Shown piece after piece: positions 14,815 through 21,967 of a stretch of DNA of 54,818 nt. Positions within the stretch are counted from its first letter, which is position 1. Every line of letters starts with the position of its first letter. The translations under genes were made by a program, and so were the position numbers. The DNA is from Veillonella sp. KGMB01456 (GTDB taxonomy: Bacteria > Bacillota > Negativicutes > Veillonellales > Veillonellaceae): assembly GCF_023051165.1 (NCBI RefSeq), contig NZ_JALKIG010000012.1, positions 1 through 54,818 of the forward strand. Reading direction: 5' to 3'. The notes under the pieces are model-generated. The model was not told the DNA's origin and did not search any database. It saw only the letters and a list, made by a program, of their open reading frames with translations.

Positions 14815-16160
14815 AAACGTCATATTTTGAGGGGCGAAAATTCCTACATCAAAAATTAGGCGATGAATTAATACAAGAATTTCATATTTGCCGGATCCGT
14901 CAACACAAGGATGAAAAAGACGAGGATATAAAAAAACGCGATTTAATGTTTTATCAAGCTGAGTGGGGGGCATATACAGCGTTAACGGTGGAGATGCTTA
15001 ATTCATTGATAAGACAAAAAATGAACGATATTTCAATCAGCCGTCAAAGAGAAGTACGCCGGTACATTGAAGATGTAGCTAGTATTATTCAAGTAAAATA
15101 TGAAGATTTAGTATCAGCGCCTAACGTGGTATTCAGTGTTAAAAATGGAGCGTTTTTTAGTCACTCATCAAGTCATATCATCACTAAGCGCATAGCAACG
15201 AATTACAAAAAGGAAGAAACAGAATGCGCCGTGCTTGATGAGTTTATGAGTACAATAACCTGTGGCAACAAGGAAATAGAGCAGTTACTTTATGAAATAG
15301 TCGGTTATTGTCTTTCACCTACAATATTTATACATAAATTCTTTATTATCGTTGGTGAAGGTGGCAACGGTAAGAGCGCATTTCTTAACCTGTTGACGGC
15401 GCTGTTAGGGCGTTGGAATGTAGGCAATACACCACTTAATAAATACGGCGGGCGCTTTGAATTAGCCGGCATGGAACACATAGCCGTTAACATTGGCGAT
15501 GATATAAGCAATAAGGCGCTGTTAGAGAGTGATAATTTAAAAAAATTGGTTAGTGGTGATCCTGTAAAAGTCGAATACAAAGGGCAACAAGGATATACTA
15601 TTTATCCAACATGCAAGCATATTTTCAGCACTAACAGCATGTTACGCATTATTGATACTACATACGGCATAAAAAGGCGCTTTGTAGCTATTCCATTTAG
15701 AGCTAATTTAAAAGGGAAAATGAAGCCTTTTATACTCAAAGATATAATAAAAGCCGGTGGGCTTCCTGTATTGCTCAACAGGGCATTAGAGGGGCTCCAA
15801 CGTTTATATGACAATCAAGAATTTACTTTATGTGATGAAGTTAAACAGGAAACGGAACAGCGCCTTAATGAAACAAACCCAATACATATTTTTAATGAAA
15901 TGTGGAAAAACAACGAGTTTGAGCCATATGAAAGCCTAACCGCAAAAGAATTTATATGTGTTCCGGTGGAGCAAGTACCAACAAATAAGTATTACAAATA
16001 TTACAAAGACTTTTGCAAGCAGTACGGCTATGAGGCGCTAGGTATTACAAAGTTTAATCAAGGCATGAAAGAACTAGGGTATAAAATCGCTCAACGGTGG
16101 GACGGCGAATTTAGAGGAAAACGAGTTTTTGAGCATATAGGCGATAACGCTACAAAATGA
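14805..16160 (+). CDS. P4-type superfamily 3 helicase (replication protein)
   Basis: This 451-residue protein has an SF3/D5-type ATPase. Walker A is GEGGNGKSAF near residue 184; Walker B-like NIGDDIS follows near 230, and the sensor region IFSTNSMLRI near 270. The N-terminal part (about 1-150) resembles the D5_N region. Compared with P4 alpha protein or full-length phage primase-helicases (600-800 residues), the TOPRIM/primase half is absent, so priming must come from another protein or the host. It probably unwinds the element's own origin after excision. A cluster of GCTACA-type hexamers just downstream is a candidate origin. Confidence 0.88.
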   Translation: MELETSYFEGRKFLHQKLGDELIQEFHICRIRQHKDEKDEDIKKRDLMFYQAEWGAYTALTVEMLNSLIRQKMNDISISRQREVRRYIEDVASIIQVKYEDLVSAPNVVFSVKNGAFFSHSSSHIITKRIATNYKKEETECAVLDEFMSTITCGNKEIEQLLYEIVGYCLSPTIFIHKFFIIVGEGGNGKSAFLNLLTALLGRWNVGNTPLNKYGGRFELAGMEHIAVNIGDDISNKALLESDNLKKLVSGDPVKVEYKGQQGYTIYPTCKHIFSTNSMLRIIDTTYGIKRRFVAIPFRANLKGKMKPFILKDIIKAGGLPVLLNRALEGLQRLYDNQEFTLCDEVKQETEQRLNETNPIHIFNEMWKNNEFEPYESLTAKEFICVPVEQVPTNKYYKYYKDFCKQYGYEALGITKFNQGMKELGYKIAQRWDGEFRGKRVFEHIGDNATK

Positions 16161-16374
16161 TACACAACACTACAAATTTAATAATAAATCCGTAGCAAGA
16201 AAAAATTAGTAATATCAAGGCTTGAAAGGTTAAAGCTACAAATGCTACTGATATTTTCTTATTAAAGAGAAATGTAAGTATAAATAAAATTAAGCATATA
16301 AGAAATTGAAAAAATTTGTTGCATCTGTAGCAAATGTCGATAAAGTCAATAAATAAAAGGGTTTTCATGCTACA
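16149..16374. other. Candidate origin: scattered GCTACA/TGTAGC hexamers
   Basis: Between the helicase and the next gene, about 250 AT-rich bases carry GCTACA or close variants at 16149, 16169, 16235, 16244 and 16369, and the complement at 16191 and 16326. Scattered short repeats beside an SF3 helicase gene recall P4-type origins. There is no convincing coding frame here. This is inference from position and repetition only. Confidence 0.35.
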
Positions 16375-16412
16375 CATCATTTGTTATTAGCAACAGAAAG
16401 GGGTGAAATGCT

Positions 16413-16712
16413 ATGAATCAGGCAAAGAAGGTTGTTCAATATCCGGGTTCTAATGAAGAAACAGATTTTACTAAACTTCAAAAAAGAAAATTGGTAGAAG
16501 CTATGGAGCTGATGCAAGAAGTAACAGAATGCGATAGAAAAAAGGCGTTTTTTACAGTGGCATCGACAAATGCATTGAATGAAGTTTATAGAGCATATCC
16601 GTTTTATGACTATGTTGTTACACCGTTTGTAATTCAGTATAAAGGCATAGAAATTACCTGTTTTTATGTTGATGCTACATATAACCCAAAACCTGCACAA
16701 AGTACATACTAG
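16413..16712 (+). CDS. Hypothetical protein of the element
   Basis: This 99-residue protein has a good start (GAAAGGGG before ATG 16413). Its N-terminal half is charged and helical (TKLQKRKLVEAMELMQEVTE), followed by a more structured region with several Tyr and Phe residues. I recognise no family. It is the first of three small genes between the helicase and the capsid operon, a position where satellites and small phages carry DNA-metabolism or helper-interference genes. Confidence 0.65.
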   Translation: MNQAKKVVQYPGSNEETDFTKLQKRKLVEAMELMQEVTECDRKKAFFTVASTNALNEVYRAYPFYDYVVTPFVIQYKGIEITCFYVDATYNPKPAQSTY

Positions 16713-16724
16713 GAGGAAAAGAAC

Positions 16725-16952
16725 ATGACTGAAACAACGAAAAAAATTATTAATGAAACATTATCAACGGATCCAAAAGAAGTAAGAGCAGATTTATCTA
16801 ATATTGATTTAGATACTATTTATGAAGTGTTATCAGTATATTCAAAGGAATTAGAAGCCGGCTGCTCAGGTGATTTATTAATGGCAAAAGTAGCGATTAT
16901 GTGCTATAAAGCGGGCAAAATAAACGGCATGCGTTTAATTACTAGTAAATAG
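16725..16952 (+). CDS. Hypothetical protein of the element
   Basis: This 75-residue protein follows the previous gene by 12 bases with a strong AGGAGGA site, so the two are co-translated from one message. It is acidic at the start and predicted mostly helical (IDLDTIYEVLSVYSKELEAG). No family is recognised. Its stop codon abuts the first unit of the 32-nt repeats that follow. Confidence 0.65.
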   Translation: MTETTKKIINETLSTDPKEVRADLSNIDLDTIYEVLSVYSKELEAGCSGDLLMAKVAIMCYKAGKINGMRLITSK

Positions 16953-17048
16953 TATTCTGACTTTTCTGACTCCCTAAAAAGGGCTATTGCGAGATTTGCG
17001 AGTCCCTAAAAAGGAAGTATCCCGACATTTCCGACACCCTAAAAAGGG
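16952..17048. repeat. Three 32-nt units, each with an internal twin hexamer
   Basis: The units start at 16952, 16984 and 17017. Each is TAT, a 9-nt block, the same block's first six bases again, then CCCTAAAAAGG. The doubled hexamer differs from unit to unit: TCTGAC twice, TGCGAG twice, then CCCGAC with TCCGAC. Read in their own frames, all three give Y-x-(D/E)-(F/I)-x-(D/E)-(S/T)-L-K-R, so a decayed repeat-coding segment is possible; iterons are the other option. Confidence 0.75.
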
Positions 17049-17141
17049 AAAACTTGAAAAACGTTTGGTTTTTAAAAGGTTGAGTAAATAAGCCGGGGCG
17101 TTGCACACACAACGCCCTTATTCTTAAAAGAGGGGGGAAAC

Positions 17142-17327
17142 ATGATTAAAGCCAAAATCAGTTATGACGCTAATGAAGATACGGATCTTGCCAATGAGTT
17201 ATTAAAACCGTTTAAGGCTAATTTATATAAGGTGAAATATACAACAAAATCAATTAATGGGCGTGAACATACAATCGTTTATGTGCAGCCTAAAAGAAAA
17301 CCCAAAAACATGGGAAATATACCGTGA
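17142..17327 (+). CDS. Hypothetical small protein of the element
   Basis: This 61-residue basic protein has GAGGGGGG upstream of ATG 17142. It ends in a Lys/Pro-rich tail (VQPKRKPKN). The short beta-like stretches (KISYDA, YKVKYTTKSI, HTIVYVQP) suggest a small compact fold. No family is recognised. It is the last gene before the leader of the capsid operon. Confidence 0.55.
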   Translation: MIKAKISYDANEDTDLANELLKPFKANLYKVKYTTKSINGREHTIVYVQPKRKPKNMGNIP

Positions 17328-17375
17328 TTTTGTATCGAAAAAGTGCTATGAATTCAGTAAATACGCCGGTTTTAA

Positions 17376-17587
17376 TTGATATACTCCCCCCATTTATGAT
17401 ATAATATTAATAACTAGATAAGCATAGTACCGCTGTTATAGTTGACGAATTATAATAGTAAGGCTGATAAACAGTTTTGCATTTAGGTTTGTGTACAAGG
17501 CTTAAATAATAAACTGAACGCCGTGGGAATAGCAAATGACCTTTTTAACGAGGTTGTCTCTCTTTTGCTATTTCTCACGGCTTTTTT
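17376..17587 (+). ncRNA. Promoter, short RNA and strong terminator ahead of the capsid genes
   Basis: TTGATA (17376-17381) and an extended -10, TGATATAAT (TATAAT at 17400-17405), have an 18-bp spacer. About 110 bases further on, a long hairpin (17520-17536 with 17564-17581, with GACCT/AGGTTGTC inside) is followed by TTTTTT. A transcript of about 175 nt would end there, so this is either a small RNA or the attenuated leader of the capsid operon. I do not recognise an RNA family. Confidence 0.6.
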
Positions 17588-17666
17588 ATTTGGCTGTGGT
17601 GGCTTGTTTGGTGAATAATTAAATACCTTTGCTTTTTTCAAAATCTTTTTTGAATATTCTGCTATT

Positions 17667-17733
17667 GGTATTTTCTTGATACCTCCGTATCATGATTAAC
17701 AATATACCCCGCTTTGCCTACGCATGGCGGGGT
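17667..17733 (+). promoter_or_regulatory. Leader hairpins before the scaffold gene
   Basis: GGTAT/ATACC (17667-17671, 17679-17683) and TGATAC/GTATCA (17677-17682, 17687-17692) share bases and cannot form together. A stronger hairpin, ACCCCGC/GCGGGGT (17706-17712, 17727-17733), follows about 45 bases before the scaffold start. This resembles a switchable leader. From 17588 to 17666 I see nothing else. Confidence 0.4.
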
Positions 17734-17779
17734 GTGTTGTATACCTTAACTTTAGGGACTTAAAAAGGAGAAACAAAAC

Positions 17780-18307
17780 ATGAGCAACGAAAACAACGTG
17801 AACCCGACCGGAAATAATGGGGCTGAAAAACTGTTTACACAGTCTGAATTAGATACTATTGTAAAAGAACGTTTGGAGCGGGAGCGGAAGCGCTATAGTG
17901 CTGATGCTGATGCAATGAACGAATTAAATAAACAAATGGAAAGCCTACAAGCTGAATTATCACAGCTGAAAGAGGATAAAGCAGCACAGGCAAAACAGCT
18001 AAAATCTGAAAAGATAAAAAATGTGATTGTTAATGAATTAAATAAGGGCAATGCAGTAAATACATCTAGCCTACTTCATATATTTACCGGTGGCGCTGAT
18101 ATGGCTGATGATGAATCTATCACATATACCGGTGAGGACGGAAAAACGACTTTAATGTCAGATGCTATTGCAAAATGGCTAAAAAATAATGACTGGGCTG
18201 TAAAGTGTACACAAATTCCGGGTAGCGGTTACGGTGGACGAGGCGCAAGCGGGTATAATAGGCGTGATGAATTGCGTGAAGCCTTTGGACTAAAAAGAAA
18301 GGAATAA
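17780..18307 (+). CDS. Phage capsid scaffolding protein (DUF4355/gp20-like)
   Basis: This 175-residue protein has the layout of small Firmicute phage scaffolds. A polar N-terminus is followed by FTQSELDTIVKERLERERKR, a long coiled coil to about residue 85 (MNELNKQMESLQAELSQLKE), a short globular part and a Gly/Arg-rich tail. Scaffolds of this type direct assembly of HK97-fold capsid proteins into procapsids and then leave. It lies six bases before the major capsid gene, the standard order in phages. The portal, terminase and head-morphogenesis genes that normally precede it are missing. Confidence 0.82.
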   Translation: MSNENNVNPTGNNGAEKLFTQSELDTIVKERLERERKRYSADADAMNELNKQMESLQAELSQLKEDKAAQAKQLKSEKIKNVIVNELNKGNAVNTSSLLHIFTGGADMADDESITYTGEDGKTTLMSDAIAKWLKNNDWAVKCTQIPGSGYGGRGASGYNRRDELREAFGLKRKE

Positions 18308-18313
18308 TAAACT

Positions 18314-19171
18314 ATGGCAACTATTGAATTAGCTTCTAAATACGCTGAATTAGTGGACGAGAAGTTCAGTACAGAAAGTAAAAGTGATTTACTAACTAAC
18401 CAAAACTACAAATGGGACGGCGTGAAGTCTGTAAAGGTGTATAAAATCAGTACATCGAATATGTATGACTATGACCGGCAAGGTGAAGGGAAATACAACT
18501 CTAAATCTTATTATGGTGAAGTGCAGCCATTAGACGCTACAACACAAGAAATGACCTTATCGCAAGATCGTTCTTTTACATTTGTAATTGACCGATTAGA
18601 CGAGGAAGAAACAGGGGACGCATTAGGAGCAGCTAAAGCCCTAGAGCGTCAATTAAGGGAAGTAGCTATTCCCGAATTTGATAGTTATATCTTACAAAAA
18701 ATTTGTAACGGCGCCGGCATTAAAGCTAAGGCTAAAGCGTTGACCGTTGAGAATATCGCTACTGAAATTCTTACCGCAACAAATGCAATGGATAATAAAG
18801 AAGTACCGGAAGCCGGGCGTGTATTGGTGGTAACACCGGATATTTATTTCTTAATGAAACAGTGTAAAGATATTGTAATGAATACCGATGTAGGCAATGA
18901 TATGCGCTTGCGTGGTGTTATTAGTAGCCTTGACGGTATGACTATCATGAAAGTACCTGCAGCCCGCTTACCTAAAAACTTTGGTTTTATGGTAGTTCAC
19001 CCAGCTGCAACGGTAGCCCCTAGAAAATTGAGTGATTATGTAGTACACGATAACCCGCCGGGCATCAACGGCTTTTTAGTAGAAGGGCGTTTGGCATATG
19101 ATGCTTTTGTACTTGATAATAAGAAAGACGCTATTTATTATCAGCCTACTACCACGGTAGCCACTGAATAA
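18314..19171 (+). CDS. Major capsid protein, HK97-fold type
   Basis: This 285-residue protein matches the capsid family seen in many Firmicute phages. It has an N-terminal arm (IELASKYAELVDEKFSTESK), a beta-rich E-loop region near 55-90, and a domain with VLVVTPDIYFLMKQCKD. The C-terminal end reads VEGRLAYDAFVLDNKKDAIY, which is typical of this family. The frame is intact with no sign of decay. A terminator follows 20 bases downstream. Without portal, protease, terminase or connectors the element could form shells but not package DNA alone, so a helper phage would have to supply these. Confidence 0.85.
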   Translation: MATIELASKYAELVDEKFSTESKSDLLTNQNYKWDGVKSVKVYKISTSNMYDYDRQGEGKYNSKSYYGEVQPLDATTQEMTLSQDRSFTFVIDRLDEEETGDALGAAKALERQLREVAIPEFDSYILQKICNGAGIKAKAKALTVENIATEILTATNAMDNKEVPEAGRVLVVTPDIYFLMKQCKDIVMNTDVGNDMRLRGVISSLDGMTIMKVPAARLPKNFGFMVVHPAATVAPRKLSDYVVHDNPPGINGFLVEGRLAYDAFVLDNKKDAIYYQPTTTVATE

Positions 19172-19190
19172 TTAGTTTTATGTACATGCA

Positions 19191-19228
19191 GCCGCAAGAG
19201 GTGAAAAAGTCGCTTCTTGTGGCTATTT
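19191..19228 (+). terminator. Terminator after the capsid gene
   Basis: A nine-base stem, GCCGCAAGA (19191-19199) with TCTTGTGGC (19215-19223), contains one G-T wobble and is followed by TATTTTC. It closes the scaffold-capsid operon. The following 100 bases hold a small palindrome, TAGGTAT-AA-ATACC (about 19280-19293), ahead of the next gene. Confidence 0.7.
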
Positions 19229-19330
19229 TCTTAAAAAATAGTCTTCTTATTTGAGGCGTACGGTGTTTTATGGTTGTGTTAGGTATAAATACCCTAGTTA
19301 ATTATGAAATGACATATAGGAGCGTATGAG

Positions 19331-19783
19331 ATGCAAGAATTAAGCTATTACAATAAAACATTACACCTCATTCAGTTGAATAAGCGCATTCAAAGGCTAC
19401 AAGATAAATTGTGCAGTCTTGATAGTATAACCACTAGCAGCACAAGCCCTCAACGAGGCGGGCGCAAGGGCGATTCTATTGGCGCAATAGTGGCAAAACG
19501 TGAAGAATATACTGTGGAAATAAGAGAGATAGAAAAAGAGCGTGAAACGTTAATTGGTGATGTGAAAAGGGCTTTATATGCTTGTTGTGATTTAGACCAC
19601 AACACGAGTTTTGAAGCGCTAAGGCGAGTTATAAGCGTTGTAATAGAAAATAAAACGGCATCGCATGTAGGTGCTTTATATGGTAAAACACCGGAAAGTG
19701 TTAATAATTTAGTGATTAAGTATTTGGGGCGCATGAAGGAACGAGAGGAAAAAGGAATATCGAAAATTAGTACATGGCTATGA
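19331..19783 (+). CDS. Possible phage late transcription regulator
   Basis: This 150-residue basic protein has an N-terminal coiled coil (LHLIQLNKRIQRLQDKL), a variable Ser/Gly/Arg-rich stretch, then a second helical segment. The C-terminal half looks like a sigma-region-4 or ArpU/DUF1492-type helix-turn-helix (SHVGALYGKTPESVNNLVIK). In phages such proteins activate the packaging and late genes. In a satellite it could respond to, or hijack, a helper phage's late programme. The assignment is by architecture only. Confidence 0.5.
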   Translation: MQELSYYNKTLHLIQLNKRIQRLQDKLCSLDSITTSSTSPQRGGRKGDSIGAIVAKREEYTVEIREIEKERETLIGDVKRALYACCDLDHNTSFEALRRVISVVIENKTASHVGALYGKTPESVNNLVIKYLGRMKEREEKGISKISTWL

Positions 19784-19805
19784 ATTTGTAAAACGAGGTG
19801 AAAAT

Positions 19806-20108
19806 ATGGATCGCATAGACAAATTGTTAATATGCATGAAAGATAAAGTTGATGATTTAAATACTATTGGCGTAGCTATTTTAGAATTAGATGAAAATAA
19901 CAAGCCAACTCTAACTATGAGTACGGCTAGAGGGCTGAAAAAAGTAAACTATTCAAGTTATGAAGAAGCGGAACAGGCATTATATGAGAAGTCCGGATAT
20001 AATGAAGATACCGTGTTAATCATAGATGATATTTCGCCAATGGTGGTGGCGGGGTATCATAGAGAATTACAGGAAGGGGGAACGTACGAATGGGTAAAAA
20101 ACGATTAA
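19806..20108 (+). CDS. Hypothetical protein of the element
   Basis: This 100-residue acidic protein starts at ATG 19806 after CGAGGTG. It may have an alpha/beta fold (VAILELDENNKPTLTM, then EDTVLIIDDISPMVVAGYH). No family is recognised. It overlaps the next gene by 19 bases, so the two are translationally coupled. Confidence 0.6.
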   Translation: MDRIDKLLICMKDKVDDLNTIGVAILELDENNKPTLTMSTARGLKKVNYSSYEEAEQALYEKSGYNEDTVLIIDDISPMVVAGYHRELQEGGTYEWVKND

Positions 20109-20317
20109 GCCTAAGACTAAGCAAGCCGGCTGATGTAAGAAAAACACTTGCTCGCATTGCTAACATGGTAATAAATAAAGAAGTAGATAGTAAAACGGCT
20201 AACACAATTATAATTGCCTGTAATGCGATTTTGAGCGCTCTTCGTATAGATGAGCAGCAGCGGAAGCTTGACGAATTAGAACGTTTTATACAAGAATATG
20301 TCGAAAACGATAAATAG
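20090..20317 (+). CDS. Small helical phage-type protein
   Basis: This 75-residue protein is basic at the N-terminus (MGKKRLSLRLSKPADVRKTL), followed by two long helices (TANTIIIACNAILSALRIDE, then KLDELERFIQEYVE). Proteins of this shape occur beside terminase genes in Firmicute prophages, where their role is unknown. AGGAAGGGGG lies before its start. It is the last gene of the element. The 280 bases to attR hold no convincing gene, only a weak hairpin around 20478-20515. Confidence 0.55.
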   Translation: MGKKRLSLRLSKPADVRKTLARIANMVINKEVDSKTANTIIIACNAILSALRIDEQQRKLDELERFIQEYVENDK

Positions 20318-20600
20318 AATTATAAAAAGTAGGAATATAAACATTGAATGACGATTCGGAATAATAAATATTATTGTTCTGTGGCTACAACAGTTCTTGA
20401 ACTGATATTCAAACTTCACAATATAGGATATAATAATCAAAGAAGAATGTATTCTATTGTGGGGTTAGATAAAAAAACCACCCAACGTTTTATAATTGAG
20501 TGGCTTTTGAGAGGTGATAATATATTGTGTTTGCCCCTTTTTCCGCCTCTTTTTGTGTATTGGCGTATTAAGCTTTGTAAAATGCGCGCTTTTGGGGCTT

Positions 20601-20619
20601 GTGTTATCATAATACAGTT
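20601..20619. repeat. attR of the integrated element
   Basis: This is an exact copy of the 19-bp attL. Here the core lies within an inverted repeat, TCATAATA-CAGT-TATTATGA (20607-20626), which is the normal form of a tyrosine-recombinase core with two facing binding sites. The attB of the empty chromosome would have had the same palindrome. Confidence 0.88.
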
Positions 20620-20673
20620 ATTATGACAAATTTTCCTCAAAAAAGCGAGAATTTTATGTATTGCTGACGGTAG

Positions 20674-20690
20674 ACTTTTATAATAAAAGT
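20674..20690. promoter_or_regulatory. Perfect 17-bp palindrome before the hydroxylase operon
   Basis: ACTTTTAT-A-ATAAAAGT lies about 45 bp before the first hydroxylase gene, with a TATAAT at 20679-20684 inside it. It is a candidate operator for the operon, and formerly also for queG, which pointed the other way from here before the element inserted. Confidence 0.45.
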
Positions 20691-20732
20691 GTACAACAAT
20701 TCAAGTTTTATAGGTATAATTAGGAGGACATC

Positions 20733-21521
20733 ATGTTGATGTATCGGCAATTATTGCAGCCGAAGACGGTTGCCGAGGCTTATGAAATGGCCTTGAAATT
20801 TAAAACAGCTCCATTTTTGGCCGGCGGTTGTTGGATCGGCTTAGGGAAATGGCGTTGGCCTTCGGTTATTGATATGAGCGGGTTGGGACTTGATTATATT
20901 CGTGAAGAAGACGATTATTATGCTATCGGTGCCATGGCTACGCAAGGTGACGTGGAACGGTTTGCGCCGTTTCAGACTTATGCGAAAGGCCTTTTGGTAA
21001 AAGCTGTGCATCCGATTTTGGGCGTGCAATTTCGCAATATGGCCACTATGGGAGGATCCGTGGCGGCACGCTTCGGTTTTTCGGATATTTTACCCGCTTT
21101 ATTGGCTTTAGAAGCAGAAGTTATGCTTCATCAGAACGGCGTCATGCCATTATCCGAGTACATGAATTTTAAGGAAAAAGATGTGCTCGTTGAAATCCGT
21201 GTGCCTAAGAAAGTAACAGCCGTGGCTATTCATACTTTGCGTAAATCGACGAGTGATTTTCCGTTTTTGACCGGCTCAATTCGTAAAGATGAAACAGGCT
21301 ATCACATTTATATCGGCTGTCGTCCCGCAGCAGTGCGTGAAGCGGTTAAGGCCGGTAAATTATTGAGTGCTAAAGGGATTACGACCCTCGAAGAGGCGAT
21401 GGCTACCGCGGCCGATGAAATCGCGTTTCAGACGAATTCGCATGCGTCGGCAGATTATCGCGCAGCTATGACAAAGGTATTGGTAAAACGTTTGGTGCAG
21501 GAGGTAGAGCAGTGGAGGTAA
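20733..21521 (+). CDS. Molybdenum hydroxylase, FAD-binding medium subunit (XdhB-like)
   Basis: This 262-residue protein is the FAD subunit of a three-subunit xanthine dehydrogenase-type enzyme. The FAD-binding motifs are FLAGGCWIGLG near residue 29 and QFRNMATMGGSVAARFGFSD near 98; the C-terminal CO dehydrogenase flavoprotein domain follows. It passes electrons from the iron-sulfur subunit to an acceptor. AGGAGG stands 5 bases before ATG 20733; ATG 20739 is also possible. The gene overlaps the next by 10 bases. It opens an operon running through the molybdenum cofactor maturation genes to about 27.7 kb. Confidence 0.88.
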   Translation: MLMYRQLLQPKTVAEAYEMALKFKTAPFLAGGCWIGLGKWRWPSVIDMSGLGLDYIREEDDYYAIGAMATQGDVERFAPFQTYAKGLLVKAVHPILGVQFRNMATMGGSVAARFGFSDILPALLALEAEVMLHQNGVMPLSEYMNFKEKDVLVEIRVPKKVTAVAIHTLRKSTSDFPFLTGSIRKDETGYHIYIGCRPAAVREAVKAGKLLSAKGITTLEEAMATAADEIAFQTNSHASADYRAAMTKVLVKRLVQEVEQWR

Positions 21522-21967
21522 GTTTGATAATAAATGGTAAAAAACTACAAGTGTCGGTTGAACCGGATGAAATGTTATTGACTACCTTGCGCGGTCAAGG
21601 CTATTTCAGTACGCGTCGCGGTTGCGATACGCTGAATTGCGGCCTTTGTACAGTATGGCTGGATGGTAAGACTATCTTATCTTGTTCCTATCCGACCTAT
21701 CGGGCGGCCGGTCATGAAGTGACAACGTTGGAAGGCCTCGCCGATGAAGCGGCGCTCTTAGCGGATTGTTTGGCTGCCGAAGGGGCCGATCAATGCGGTT
21801 ACTGCACGACGGGCATGATGATGAGTGCCATGGCGTTACGCCGTCAAAATCCGAATCCCACCGACGAAGAAATTAAAGATTTTCTCGTAGGTAATTTATG
21901 CCGTTGTACCGGTTATGAATCACATTTACGCGGCATTCGTCGTTACTTGGAGGAGGTAGAGGCATGA
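21512..21967 (+). CDS. Molybdenum hydroxylase, 2x[2Fe-2S] small subunit (XdhC/CoxS-like)
   Basis: This 151-residue subunit has the plant-type ferredoxin cluster (RRGCDTLNCGLCTVWLDG, then a fourth Cys in ILSC). A second cluster domain carries QCGYCTTGMMMS and NLCRCTGYE. It relays electrons from the molybdenum site to FAD. The start is the GTG at 21512: AGGAGG lies seven bases before it and no ATG fits. The stop overlaps the next start by four bases, indicating coupled synthesis of the three subunits. Confidence 0.93.
   Translation: MEVSLIINGKKLQVSVEPDEMLLTTLRGQGYFSTRRGCDTLNCGLCTVWLDGKTILSCSYPTYRAAGHEVTTLEGLADEAALLADCLAAEGADQCGYCTTGMMMSAMALRRQNPNPTDEEIKDFLVGNLCRCTGYESHLRGIRRYLEEVEA

Larger units (their letters stand above)
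11923..20619. mobile_element. 8.7-kb integrated phage satellite-like element
   Basis: The element is bounded by a 19-bp perfect direct repeat, with its integrase next to the left end and transcribed towards it. Order: integrase, repressor (both minus), then Cro-like, Xis-like, P4-type helicase, small genes, scaffold, major capsid, a possible late regulator and two more small genes (all plus). No terminase, portal, protease, tail or lysis gene is present. It is visibly richer in A+T than its surroundings. The size, helicase type and capsid gene pair fit a helper-dependent satellite; a decayed prophage is the main alternative. Confidence 0.85.

Noticed and set aside
16150-16380. 76-residue hydrophobic minus-strand frame
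   Set aside because: AT-rich antisense sequence without a ribosome binding site; it overlaps the helicase end and the hexamer cluster.
20348-20626. 92-residue frame running into attR
   Set aside because: No ribosome binding site, crosses a hairpin and the recombination core, no family features.
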